Source: Ariolimax columbianus (lineage: Eukaryota > Mollusca > Gastropoda > Stylommatophora > Arionidae). From it: a stretch of 64,000 nucleotides of DNA. The notes beneath the pieces are model-generated. The model was not told the origin of the DNA. It ran no database searches and worked only from the letters and a program-made list of their open reading frames with translations. The translations under genes and the position numbers were made by a program. Below are positions 22,401-32,874 of this stretch, one piece after another. Position 1 is the first letter of the stretch. Each line of letters begins with the position of its first letter. The stretch lies in contig JAVGWX010000007.1 of the NCBI GenBank assembly GCA_036924085.1, positions 105,170,428 through 105,234,427 on the forward strand, read 5' to 3'.

Positions 22401-23525
22401 ATGAAGTCAACGCCAATTGTAGAACTCGAAAAGATTACAAATCTGCAATCCATGACCGAAAGAAGAGACTGCAGAGCCCAGCAGCAAGCAGAGAAACTCA
22501 GAAGACTGACAGACCATCCAATGCATCAGAGACTAAATAGATTTGAAAATGGGAAACTAAAGCGGAGAAACTTTGCAGAAATAGCCAAAGCAAAGATGAG
22601 CGAAGACTCTATGAACACCGTAACAAGACCAAAGCCCATCCCTACTGTACGCAAACCCACATGGAAGCAGCATATCATTCCGGAGGTGGTAGAAAATATA
22701 CCAGGTATTGGAAACAAGAATGGCCAGACTGAAAAAGAAAGAAGAGACATAACCCTGAGGTACATAGCGGAAAACTACCCAAGCATGGACTGGACCCATG
22801 CATACATCGACGGTTCTGTAACAAACACTACACAGAACGGAGGGGCAGGAGCATCCCTGAACCTACCAAATGGCAGAAAAATATCACTGTCATTCGCTAC
22901 TGGTAAGTACACAAGCAATTTCAGAGCGGAGGCAGAGGCACTGAGGGCAGCAGTGGAAGAAATGGTGACACATAAAGAAAATGAAAGCCATATAGTCCTG
23001 CTTACAGATGCTCTCGCCGTAGTCACAGCGCTAAAAAGCCAGAAAAACACTGAGTTTAATGACTTAAGAGCAGCACTCTGCAAACTGTGCCAGCAGTCCG
23101 CACCAAAAAGGGTAGTGGTACAGTGGGTCCCATCACACTGCAACATCCAAGGCAATGAGGAGGCAGACAGACTGGCAAAAGAAGGTGCAAGACTACCACA
23201 AACAGATACTAGTATGACGTACGAAGAGTCAAAACGGCTTATCAAAGCCAGATACATGACCAAATGGGAAACCGAACATACTGGTTACACCAAAAACGAT
23301 GCCTATTACCAGTTGAACCGAAGAGAGCAGATCGTTGTCTTCAGACTTCGCACTGGCCACAAAAGACTGAGGTACCACCTATTCAATAAACTGAAGATAG
23401 GTGGCACTGACGAATGCACCTGTGGTACAGGGAAAATGACCGCTGAACATCTGGTGCAAAATTGCCCTACATACGAGGACCTGAGAAAGTACATGTGGCC
23501 ATCACCAGTGGGGTGGCAACACTAG
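22401..23525 (+). pseudogene. Family B LINE RNase H and C-terminal zinc-knuckle region, copy 1
   Basis: The RNase H domain shows THAYIDGSVT (first acidic residue), RAEAEALRAAV, IVLLTDALAVV and VPSHCNIQGNEEADRLA (the terminal His and Asp motifs). The C-terminus has C-x-C-x6-H-x4-C (CTCGTGKMTAEHLVQNC), a feature of I-type elements. A frameshift near 23515 ends the frame; homologous residues continue to about 23600 in another frame. Confidence 0.88.
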
Positions 23526-23628
23526 ACAAGCTCTATGGCAGTGTCGACAGCCTCAGGATGACAGCTACTTTCTTCGAACAAATGCAAGTTTACGTCTGAC
23601 AGCGTAAGAAGACCAAGAACGAGGAACA

Positions 23629-26335
23629 AACACATCAATATAAACATCATTCAGTGCCATGCCCCAACTAACGAGGCTGACGATGATAAAAAGCAAGAGT
23701 TCTACAACAAGCTGGAAGAGGTCCTTGACACACAGAAAAAGAAAGACCTCTTAATTGTAATGGGAGGCTTCAAGGCTAAAGTGGGAGCAGACAACCTAGG
23801 TTATGTACAGATTATGGGAAGACAGGGAATGGGACAGATGAATGAAAATAGAAAAATGTTTGCAGAGTTATGTGCCCTACACAAAATGCTAATTGGAGGA
23901 AGCATGTTTCCACACAAAAAGATACGTAAGGTCACATGACGATCTCCAGACCATGTCACGGAAATCAGTTTCATCACATCTGTGTCCGTAAAGCGTTCAG
24001 GAGTACACTTCAAGATAATAGGGTAAAGAGAGGTGCAGATGTAGCGTCAGACCACCACATGTTGCTGGGGATTTTGCAGCTCAAACTAAAAAAGTACCGA
24101 GTACATGGCGCAAGGAGAACGAGATATAACGTACACTTATTGCAACACCAGGAGAAGAAGACAGAATTTAACTTAAAACTTAATAACAGATACCAAGAGC
24201 TACAAGAGCTATATGGGGAGGAAGAAACAGACATTAATAGTTTGTGGGACCAGGCTAAAGAGATGTGGAATAAGACATGTGAAGAAACTGTAGGATTCAA
24301 GAGAAACCAACACAAGGAATGGATCACAACAGAGACATTACATAAAATAGAAGAAAGGAAAAAGAAGAAAGCTATACTCAACAATTGCCGAAGCCGAGCC
24401 ACCAAAGCAGAAGCACAGAGTAATTATACTGTTACAGAGAAAGAGGTCAAGACATCTATAGGGAAAAATAAAAGGGAATATATTAACAAGTTGGCACAGG
24501 AGGCAGCAGAGAGAGGAAATATGAGAGATCTCTACTCATTAACAAATAAAATGGCAAATAGATATATACAGACAGACCAATCAAAGATAGAGAAGGCAGG
24601 ATGTTGACATCATCGGAGGAACAACAGAAACGATGGGTTAAGTATTTCAAAGAAAGTCTAAACAGACCTCCATCACAAGAAGCACCGAACATCCTACCAG
24701 CAGAGGAGACCCTGAACTTGGACAGCAACCCACCAAGTAAGATAGAAATCCTAAGGACCATATCCAAACTCAAGAAAGGGAAAGCGGCAGGACCAGATGA
24801 AATAGCAGCAGAAGCCATAACTGCAGATATAGATAAGGTCACTGATACATTGCAAGGATTATTCAAGAAGATATGGGAAGAGGAGAGCGTGCCAACAGAA
24901 TGGGGGATATTCAACAGAATCATCTTGGACAGATTTCAAACTGACATAGACAAAAAAGCTCAGCTAGGAACAGGCAGGATTTCATCAGGAAGATCATGCA
25001 CAGATCATTTGGCTACTCTACCACAGAGCAGATCATGCACAGATCATATAGCTACTCTACAGATCATGCACAGATCATATAGCTACTCTACTACAGAGCA
25101 GATCATGCACAGATCATATAGCTACTCTACAGATCATGCACAGATCATATAGCTACTCTACAGATCATGCACAGATCATATAGCTACTCTACCACAGAGC
25201 AGATCATGCACAGATCATATAGCTACACTACCACAAAGCATGCACAGATCATATAGCTATACTACCACAGAGCATGCACAGATCATATAGCTACACTACC
25301 ACAGAGCATGCACAGATCATATAGCTACACTACCACAGAGCATGTAGATCATATAGCTACACTACCACAGAGCATGCACAGATCATATAGCTACTCTACA
25401 GATCATGTACAGATCATATAGCTACACTACCATAGAGCAGATCATGCACAGATCATATAGCTACTCTACAGAGCATGCACAGATCATATAGCTACTCTAC
25501 AGAGCATGCACAGATCATATAGCTACTCTACAGAGCATGCACAGATCATATAGCTACTCTACAGAGCATGCACAGATCATATAGCTACTCTACAGAGCAT
25601 GCACAGATCATATAGCTACACCACCACAGAGCAGATCATGCCCAGATCATATAGCTACAGTACCACAGAGCAGATCATGCCCAGATCATATAGCTACACT
25701 ACCACAGAGCAGATCATGCACAGATCATATAGCTACACTACCACAGAGCAGATCATGCACAGATCATATAGCTACTCAACACATCATAGTAGAACAAAGC
25801 ATTGGATGGAAATCGTCCCTATACACAAATTTTATACAATATGAATAAGGCCTTTGACAGTGTGGATCGAAGTACTCTATGGCAACTGTTGAGACACTAT
25901 GGGATACCAGAGAAGTACACAACCCTCATCCTGCATATGTACAAAGATGGAGTTAGTAGAGTGGTACATGAAGGAGTACTGACTGGCAGCTTCGGTGTGC
26001 AAACAGGGGTGAGACAGGGATGCCTGCTCTCACCTTTCCTTTTCTTGCGGGCTATAGATTGGATAACGAAGACATCAATCAAAGGCCAAAAAACTGGTAT
26101 TCAGTGGACACTCTTGTCACAATTGGAGGACCTGGACTACGCAGATGATCTGGTACTTTTATCAAACAGTCATAGCCAAACACAAGAGAAACTTGATAGG
26201 GTGAAAGAATAATTGGCCAAACTGGGACTGAATATCAACATGAAGAAAACCAAACTCCTTAAACTCAACACTAACAGCAAAGAACCAATCATGCTGGAGG
26301 GAGAGCAGTTAGAGGAAGTGGATACTGTAGCAGAC
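23629..26335 (+). pseudogene. RTE-like LINE endonuclease C-part and reverse transcriptase
   Basis: Endonuclease sequence resumes with NINIIQCHAPTNEADDD. VMGGFKAKVGAD follows, where the GDFN motif has become GGFK, then VASDHHMLLG. The linker is 24010-24600, and KGKAAGPDEIAAEA opens the RT. The fingers motif RSCTDHIATL has expanded into an array (24990-25795). After it come AFDSVDRSTLW, GVRQGCLLSPFLFL and the intact catalytic YADDLVLLS near 26140. The frame is broken at about 23940, 24600, 25150, 25840 and 26210. A solo LTR interrupts it at 26336. Confidence 0.85.
24990..25795. repeat. 30-39-bp minisatellite grown inside the RT coding sequence
   Basis: About 24 units are built on AGATCATGCACAGATCATAT followed by AGCTACTCTACCACAGAGC. 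The 39-bp form is 13 codons (RSCTDHIATLPQS); shorter forms lack parts of CCACAGAGC. The flanks on both sides are single-copy RTE-like RT sequence (GTGRISSG before; HIIVEQSIGW after, in the matching frame). The first unit corresponds to the family's normal fingers motif. Confidence 0.95.
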
Positions 26336-27278
26336 CCACTGTTTGTTTGCCCTTGGCCGTTATTCTAACTTAGAACATTCTCACACTCATCCACATCATC
26401 ATGACCATACTCAGTAAATGACATATCACACAGCATGTGGCATATTTATTATATCATACTCATATCATACAATGAGTAGAGAAATTACAAACACAATATA
26501 ATACATATCTTAACTAAACATTCTACTATAACGGGAATTGTAAGCATTTGCTATTGATGGAATTCCCAACTATCTAAAAACCCAGTTCTATTGCCTTGCA
26601 ATTACATCACACACCCATCGCCTTAACTGCGTCTTCAACACACCTTATCAAATACTCTTCCTCACTGAAATCCCCTCAGGCGGGCGATCTCGACATAACT
26701 CGTTCACAATATGTCCTTGCTTACAAACACACGTTCAGATTATCTATTAATGCAAAACTCACACACCTATTTGAGCGACCCTGTTCTATCACTAAACATT
26801 CGTCCAACAGTCTATCAATCGCTCCTCTACCTAAGTCGGTGAGTTAAACATACTATCCACATTCAGTCTCACTCTCCTCCATACAGCCCCTCTCTCTCCA
26901 GCCTCTCTCTATCCAGCCTCCCTCTCTCCAGCCTCCCGAGCTAAACTTTGTCTCGAGTTATATATCCTCAAGCAAGGCCAGAGCTTGACCAATCGATATC
27001 AGGTATGGTCATCTTCAATCCCAATTGGAACGAAACACTTTGCACACCTGTCACTCATTCTCTCGCAGCAAGCCCCGCTGCCAATTTGGTCTGTCAATCA
27101 ATCTCCCCCTACCAAAATCGGAAGGCCAGTGGTCAGTTTCTATCTGTCCATATTCCTTAACCCAACTCTGTTCTCCTTTGCTGAGACGGTGAGTGACCTT
27201 GACATGCATTCAGGTAGCTTTAAGCTTTAACATGTTCAGGCATCCTAAACTCCCCTTGCTCCGGCGGGAACTGTTACA
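26336..27278 (-). mobile_element. Solo LTR (family X), 943 bp
   Basis: Read on the minus strand it begins TGTAACAGTTCCCGCCGG and ends TCTGCTACA, matching the LTR at 32875-33841. It is flanked by a 4-bp target duplication ATAC (26332-26335 and 27279-27282), and removing it restores the RTE-like protein order (EEVDT then TYLGS). A TATATAA box (reverse complement at 26958-26964) and an AATAAA signal (26445-26450) occupy the expected promoter and polyadenylation positions. No internal region remains, so it arose by LTR-LTR recombination. Confidence 0.9.
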
Positions 27279-27850
27279 ATACCTTGACCTATTTAGGCAG
27301 CACAATAGACACATCAGGAGGTACAGATGTAATGATCAGAATTGGAAAGGCACGAGGGGCATCCCTGACACTAAACAATATTTAGAGATCCAGAGATATC
27401 AAGATTCACACCAAAGTTGAAATATTTAACGCAAGTGTCAAGTCGGTACGGCTGTATGGAGCGGAGAACGACCAAGGCCATACAGCAAAGACTCCAGGCC
27501 TTCGTTAACAGATGCCCTACGAAGGATAATGGGCATAAGGTGGCAGGACATGGTGAGGGATGAAGACTTGTGTTCATAAAGTGGCAGGACATGGTGAGGG
27601 ATGAAGACTTGTGTTCATAAAGTGGCAGGACATGGTGAGGGATGAAGACTTGTGGGAAAGGAGTGAACAACAGCCATTGGAACAACAAATTAAGTAAAGA
27701 AAATGGGGCTGGATAGGACATACGCTGTGGAACATAGCTAGACATGCTCTTACTTGGAACCCCCAGGGGAAAAGAGAGAGGTAGACCCAAAAATACGCGG
27801 AGAAGAGAATGTTAGAAGGAGTTAAAATTAAATAATTACACCTGGAGAGA
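27279..27850 (+). pseudogene. RTE-like LINE C-terminal region
   Basis: After the LTR, LTYLGSTIDTSGGTDV, RIGKARGASLTLNN, VEIFNASVKSVRLYGAE and later WGWIGHTLW and ARHALTWNPQGK follow the family's normal C-terminal order in shifting frames. A 41-bp segment (encoding RWQDMVRDEDL) is triplicated at 27540-27660. The family's final residues are lost in a small repeat. Confidence 0.8.
27540..27660. repeat. 41-bp triplication inside LINE C-terminus
   Basis: Three copies of GTGGCAGGACATGGTGAGGG followed by ATGAAGACTTGTG(TTCATAAA). The first and last copies match single-copy coding sequence on their outer sides. Confidence 0.92.
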
Positions 27851-27861
27851 GGCGGAAAACC

Positions 27862-27930
27862 ACCTGTAGTGTGGTGGATGCTTCCCCCTGTAGTGTGGTG
27901 GATGCTTCCCCCTGTAGTGTGGGTACTTCC
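27862..27930. repeat. 25-bp repeat, 3 copies
   Basis: The unit is CCTGTAGTGTGGTGGATGCT plus TCCCC; the third copy is altered. Confidence 0.85.
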
Positions 27931-28171
27931 ACATCTTCTGGCATCATGGTATAACATCTGACAGATCTCCCCAATCCTTTGTGCATTGTCTTTTATATCT
28001 TATTTACCTAGCTCTAAAAACAAATATGGCTGACCAGTGATGCTCATCTGTTGGCTGACCAGTCATCCTTTCATTTGTCCCCTCCCACTAGAGACCCATT
28101 GGTTGTACGAAACATAGGTCCTCCTCCCTTTTCTGTGCCAGCCTGTCGTGAGCGTTCTTATCTTCAATCAA

Positions 28172-28778
28172 AACCCCTACCACTTAGGTCAGATACTAGA
28201 ACTAGTCAAACCCCTACCACTTAGGTCAGATACTAGAACTGGTCAAACCCCCACCACTTAGGTCAGATACTAGAACTGGTCAAACCCCCACCACTTAGGT
28301 CAGATACTAGAACTAGTCAAACCCCTACCACTTAGGTCAGATACTAGAACTGGTCAAACCCCCACCACTTAGGTCAGATACTAGAACTGGTCAAACCCCC
28401 ACCACTTAGGTCAGATACTAGAACTGGTCAAACCCCCACCACTTAGATCAGATACTAGAACTGGTCAAACCCCTACCACTTAGGTCAGATACTAGAACTG
28501 GTCAAACCCCTACCACTTAGATCAGATACTAGAACTGGTCAAACCCCCACCACTTAGGTCAGATACTAGAACTGGTCAAACCCCCACCACTTAGGTCAGA
28601 TACTAGAACTGGTCAAACCCCCACCACTTAGATCAGATACTAGAACTGGTCAAACCCCTACCACTTAGGTCAGATACTAGAACTGGTCAAACCCCTACCA
28701 CTTAGATCAGATACTAGAACTGGTCAAACCCCTACCACTTAGATCAGATACTAGAACTGGTCAAACCATCAAACCCCT
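28172..28778. repeat. 37-bp minisatellite
   Basis: About 16 copies with core ACTAGAACTGGTCAAACCCC and ACCACTTAGGTCAGAT. Variants CCCCTA/CCCCCA and TAGGTC/TAGATC recur in ordered blocks. Confidence 0.96.
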
Positions 28779-29207
28779 ACCACTTAAACTATCCAAGTTT
28801 CCCAAATTCTTTGCTTCTCGTTTCCTTTGTCGACCTAGTGGTGAAAAGGTGATTGACCCCTGCGTGACCTGCATTCATCCAACACATTCAGGCAACTTTT
28901 GTTTCTTATAGCCACCAGCCAAATCTCCCCTGCCCTAAACACCCATGCTCCAGCTGGAATTGTCACATACACCTGGATAATGTCAGACACACAAGCCCCA
29001 TACCTAGATTGGAATGCATACCTGGTCACACACTGAGGCAGCTGAACCTTGACTCTGACATAAGATGCTGTGGCAAAGTTCTGAGCTTGATTGATAAGCC
29101 TCAAGGTCAAGTTCTGATCTCTGTTCACAAACCAGAGAGTGAGACAGAAAACATGTTCAAGGCATGACACAAACGAGAGTCTACGTTTCAAACTTGGCAA
29201 ATGTGTG
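28779..29207. other. Unique sequence, no gene recognised
   Basis: A minus-strand frame at 28835-29350 reads partly into the neighbouring array. Its unique part (CVTRYAFQSRYGACVSDI, VTIPAGAWVFRAGEIWLV) is compositionally protein-like, and CTCACACACTG-type splice signals are not clear. I leave it unassigned. Confidence 0.25.
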
Positions 29208-29865
29208 GTTGAGTTGTGTATAATTGTGTCCCTTCCATCATTGTGTGTGAGTTGTATCCCTTCCATCATTGTGTGTGAGTTGTGTCCCTTGCACAATTGT
29301 GTGTGAGTTGTATCCCTTCCATCATTGTGTTTGAGTTGTGTCCCTTGCACAATTGTGTGTGAGTTGTGTCCCTTCCATCATTGTGTGTGAGTTGTGTCCC
29401 TTCCATCATTGTGTGTGAGTTGTGTCCCTTGCACAATTGTGTGTGAGTTGTATCCCTTCCATCATTGTGTTTGAGTTGTGTCCCTTGCACAATTGTGTGT
29501 GAGTTGTGTCCCTTCCATCATTGTGTGTGAGTTGTGTCCCTTCCATCATTGTGTGTGAGTTGTGTCCCTTGCACAATTGTGTGTGAGTTGTATCCCTTCC
29601 ATCATTGTGTGTGAGTTGTATCCCTTCCATCATTGTGTGTGAGTTGTGTCCCTTGCACAATTGTGTGTGAGTTGTATCCCTTCCATCATTGTGTGTGAGT
29701 TGTATCCCTTCCATCATTGTGTTTGAGTTGTGTCCCTTGCACAATTGTGTGAGTTGTATCCCTTCCATCATTGTGTGTGAGTTGTGTCCCTTCCATCATT
29801 GTGTGTGAGTTGTGTCCCTTCCATCAATGTGAGGGTGAGTTGTATCCCTTCCATCATTGTGTGTG
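29208..29865. repeat. 28-bp minisatellite with two alternating subtypes
   Basis: About 23 units have GTGTGTGAGTTGTGTCCCTT followed by CCATCATT or GCACAATT. The two types are arranged in recurring patterns (one GCACAATT unit every two or three). Confidence 0.95.
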
Positions 29866-30018
29866 TATGTCCAAGAAGAGGGAGTGAGGATTTGGTATGC
29901 AGTGGAGTAACTTGTGTACCATACACTGTAGATGCTAGGTGATATCTCAACCCTGTGTTTGAACTGAAAGTCTTTGTACACTGGAATGTTTCCCTGTCAG
30001 ACTGGGACAAGCAGGCTC

Positions 30019-30290
30019 CCCACACACACACACACACAAACACTCACACATACTCACGCACACACACAAACATGCACAAACACTCACACATACTCACACA
30101 TACTCACGCACACAAACATGCACACACAAACATGTACAAACACTCACACATACTCACACACACATACACAGACACTCATAAACACACAAGCACAAACAAA
30201 CACATACACAAGCACACTCACACACACACATGCACACACACGTACACACACATGCACGTGCACACATGCACGCACACACACACACACCCA
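30019..30290. repeat. Imperfect (CA)n microsatellite
   Basis: An interrupted CACACA/CACTCACACATACTCA tract of about 270 bp, with ACACAAACATGCA phrases repeated. Confidence 0.93.
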
Positions 30291-30344
30291 GTACCTGCTT
30301 CCCTGTACAGCAGTCAGTGATGGGAGGACAACAATCGGAACCTG

Positions 30345-30498
30345 TATGCAGCCAGAGTCAGACAAGGTGTAGACCATCAGACGAGTCTGTCAAGTGATAA
30401 CAGTCAGAGTCAGACAAGGTGTAGACCATCAGACGAGTCTGTCAAGTGATAACAGTCAGAGTCAGACAAGGTCTAGATCATCAGACAAGTCTGTCAAG
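30345..30498. repeat. 52-bp minisatellite, left part
   Basis: About three copies contain CAGTCAGAGTCAGACAAGG and CATCAGACGAGTCTGTCAAG. The array is split by the LTR composite at 30499 and resumes at 33842. Confidence 0.93.
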
Positions 30499-30652
30499 TG
30501 TAACAGTTCCCGCCGAAGCAGAGAGTTTAGGACAGGGGTGAAGTGGTTGCTGATAACAAAGGTACCTGAATGCGTGTCAAGGTCACTCACCGTTTCAACA
30601 AAGGAGAACAGAGTTGGGGCATTGGGTAGGGGGAGAATGATTGACAGTTTCT

Positions 30653-32100
30653 TTAGTATACTTTCGTCTGCTCCCCAGCTTGTGCCAGCAAGTTTCCTCA
30701 TGATTGCCATTCTTTCTATGGCTCTCATTCGGTTTCTCTCGATCTGACTTTTCCATGTCATGTGCTGTTCAAATGTGACTCCCAGGTAGTTTGGGTTGTC
30801 GTTTGGCCGCAGATATTTGCCGTTAAGACTTATTTTGGTGTTTTGGGGTTTGTTTGAAAGCGAGAATATCGTACATGTTGTTTTTTTCCTCAATTTATTT
30901 TGACCAGCCATGAGTTCGCCCACTCTTCCAGCGATGTTAGGGCCTGCTGCATCCGATTGTTTGCTACGGTGAGATTCTTTTCAGAGGTCCACATAGCCAG
31001 ATCGTCTGCAAACATGGAGCTGTGGACTCTTCTTGGTATATTCTCTGCGATGTTATTGATATACACCAGGAAGAGTGTGGGTGACAGTACTCCCCCTTGG
31101 GGTACTCCCTGCTCAAGTGTCACCTTTTTGCTCATCTGCCCTTGTACTTGAACTCTAGCTGTTCTGTTTTTGAGGTAGTGACTGATCCATCTGTACATTT
31201 TCCCACAAACTTCACTTCTTCGTAGCTTGACTTTAAGTCCCTCTTTCCAGACCTTGTCAAATGCCTTTTCTAAATCCACCTAAACCGCTACTGTGTGTAT
31301 TTCTCCTGGTAAGCATCCTCTATTTCTTGTGCTATGAGAGTGATCTGATCCTCAGTGGATCTGTGCTGTCTAAAGCCTGCTTGCTGTGGAATTAGTATGT
31401 GTTTTTCTTCCAGGTGCGACATCAGTCTGCTGTTTATCATATGCTCCATCAGTTTTCCTACACAGCTCAGTAGACTAACAGGCCTGTATCCATTTGGATC
31501 TGCTCTATCTTTTTCTTTCTTTGGTACTGGTATAATTACACCATCTTTCCATGTCTGAGGTACAATTCCCCTTTTCCAGCTTTGGTTCAGGACTGATAGT
31601 AACTTTCTCTTTGCTGTTTGGCCCAACCCCATCAGCATTTTGTTTGTTACCCCATCTTTTCCTGGCGATTTCTTTTTCTTTAAAGTTCTCATGGCTTCTT
31701 CCATTTCATTCATTGTTAGTTTTGCCATCATGTGCTCCTCTGGTGCCATATTGATGTTGTCGTGCCTCTTTTGTTCTTCATTAATATCTGTGTGCTTATT
31801 CGTAGGGACATCAATGTGGTTTGCTCTGGCAAAATGTTCTATAAAGGCGTTTGCTGCCTTTTTTCCAGTGAGCATGTTGTCGCCCTGCTTGATGGTAATT
31901 TGTTTGTTTGATGGAGTTTCGTCATTCATGGCTCTGACTGACTTCCATAGTTTGTTCCCTTCTTTGTCTAAATTGAGGCTTTCTGTTTTGTTTTTCCAAC
32001 TTTCTTTTGTTATTTGGTTTAGAGTGTATTTGTATTTCGCCGTGGTCGCTTTGAGGGCGATATTTGCCTCCATAGATTGTTCTCTCTCTACTATGTTCCT
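30653..32100 (-). pseudogene. Family B LINE RT fragment, copy 2, fused to 28S rRNA
   Basis: On the minus strand it encodes AREQSM-type linker sequence, then KSPGKDGVTNKML, GYRPVSLLSCVGKLMEHMI, QAGFRQHRSTEDQ, VDLEKAFDKVW and an intact FADDLAMW. A small frame break lies near 31280. It stops inside the RT C-terminal region (KKL near 30660) and lacks RNase H and the GAA-type tail. Its 3' side joins LTR sequence at a shared ACAG. Upstream it fuses at GCTAGGAACAT to 28S rRNA sequence in the same orientation. Confidence 0.88.
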
Positions 32101-32360
32101 AGCTGGTCGGGCTGAGACGCGAGCCCCAACCATATCGTAGCCTCCCATCGCAGTGGTGCTGAGATTTAAGGCGGGATTCCAACTTAGAGGCGTTCGGCCG
32201 TAATCCCTCAGATGGTAGCCTCGCACCATTGGCTTATCAGCCAAGCACGTGGACCAAATGTCTGCGACCTGCGATTCCTCTCGAATTGAGCAGGATTACC
32301 GTAGCAATGCCCTGTCATTAGTAGGGTAAAACTGACCTGTCTTCCGAGGGCCTGAACTGG
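32101..32360 (-). pseudogene. 28S rRNA 3'-domain fragment
   Basis: The minus strand reads TTTTACCCTACTAATGAC, GGTAATCCTGCTCAATTCGA, ACATTTGG, GTGCTTGGCTGA, GCCAATGGTGCGA, CTACCATCTG and ACGCCTCTAAGT. It ends with AATCTCAGCACCACTGCGATG. This is the region of large-subunit rRNA around and after the sarcin-ricin loop, up to near the 3' end. The loop's conserved AGTACGAGAGG is changed to AATTCGAGAGG and other invariant sites differ, so it is a dead copy. Similarity fades past about 32360. It sits directly 5' of LINE sequence in the same orientation. Confidence 0.9.
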
Positions 32361-32874
32361 TCGAGTGTAACAATGAGGGGTTGTGTCCTTAGAATAATGC
32401 ACGGGATACAGGACGGGGTATGTTGACCTCAATGAGTAAGGAGAATTCCTTAAGGTTTTTTTTGTTTTTTTGTTTTGATGAGCTAAAGGTCCTGCAGGGA
32501 CAGAATTGGGTGTGTTTGATGTAAAACGATTTAAAAGTGGTGGCTTGTGTTGTAAAAATGACCAGCCACAGTGTTTTTATTCTGCTTGTATTGATTATGT
32601 ATGTATTGCAAAAAGTTTGTATGTATCAAATGACATGTCTTTTATGCATGTTCGATGTGAGTGAAGTTGTAGGCAGGAGTAGTGTTTACATTTTGGATAG
32701 TAGAGACTAAAATTGTGTAACATTTTTTTTTTTTTAATGCAGGTACAATTTGAGTGAAGTTGTAAACAGGAGTGGTGCTTACATTTTGGATAGTGGAGAC
32801 GAAAATGGTGGTCATTTGGCAGATTTTTAAAAAAAATGACCATCCATGTTTCGGTCTGTAGTTTAGGGAGGTAA
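32361..32874. other. Probable 3' internal region of LTR element X
   Basis: There is no coding sequence. A roughly 100-bp segment is duplicated: GAGTGAAGTTGTAGGCAGGA with TTACATTTTGGATAGT (about 32655) and again at about 32752. T-rich runs occur at 32455 and 32722. The final AGTTTAGGGAGGTAA is purine-rich and abuts the LTR. Confidence 0.5.

Larger units (their letters stand above)
20386..23615 (+). mobile_element. I/Jockey-like LINE with RNase H (family B), copy 1, inserted in the RTE-like LINE
   Basis: This 3.23-kb insertion is flanked by a 13-bp target duplication AGAACGAGGAACA (20373-20385 and 23616-23628). It is 5'-truncated inside its endonuclease (only the SDHRPI end remains near 20524). 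RT, RNase H and a C-terminal zinc-knuckle-like region follow. The 3' end is GTAAGAAGACC rather than poly(A); two other copies end in (GAA)n, so a GAA-type tail is the family's signature. Confidence 0.9.
19935..27850 (+). mobile_element. RTE-like LINE (family A) carrying nested insertions
   Basis: One element can be followed in three pieces that join in sequence: 19935-20385 (start and endonuclease N-part), 23629-26335 (endonuclease C-part, linker, RT fingers and palm) and 27279-27850 (thumb and C-terminal region). The joins are proven by target duplications: AGAACGAGGAACA around the RNase H LINE and ATAC around the solo LTR. Without insertions and internal array it is about 3 kb, near the usual RTE size. 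It is broken by frameshifts, stops and a deletion of roughly 35-40 codons before the RT fingers. The 3' end is blurred by a small repeat at 27860. Confidence 0.85.

Noticed and set aside
29955..30377. Frames in the CA-rich region (THTHTHK, VCVCVCV)
   Set aside because: These are microsatellite translations only.
32101..32360. A functional 28S rRNA gene
   Set aside because: Only about 250 bp is present. The sarcin-ricin consensus is altered, and it is embedded between LINE and LTR sequence.
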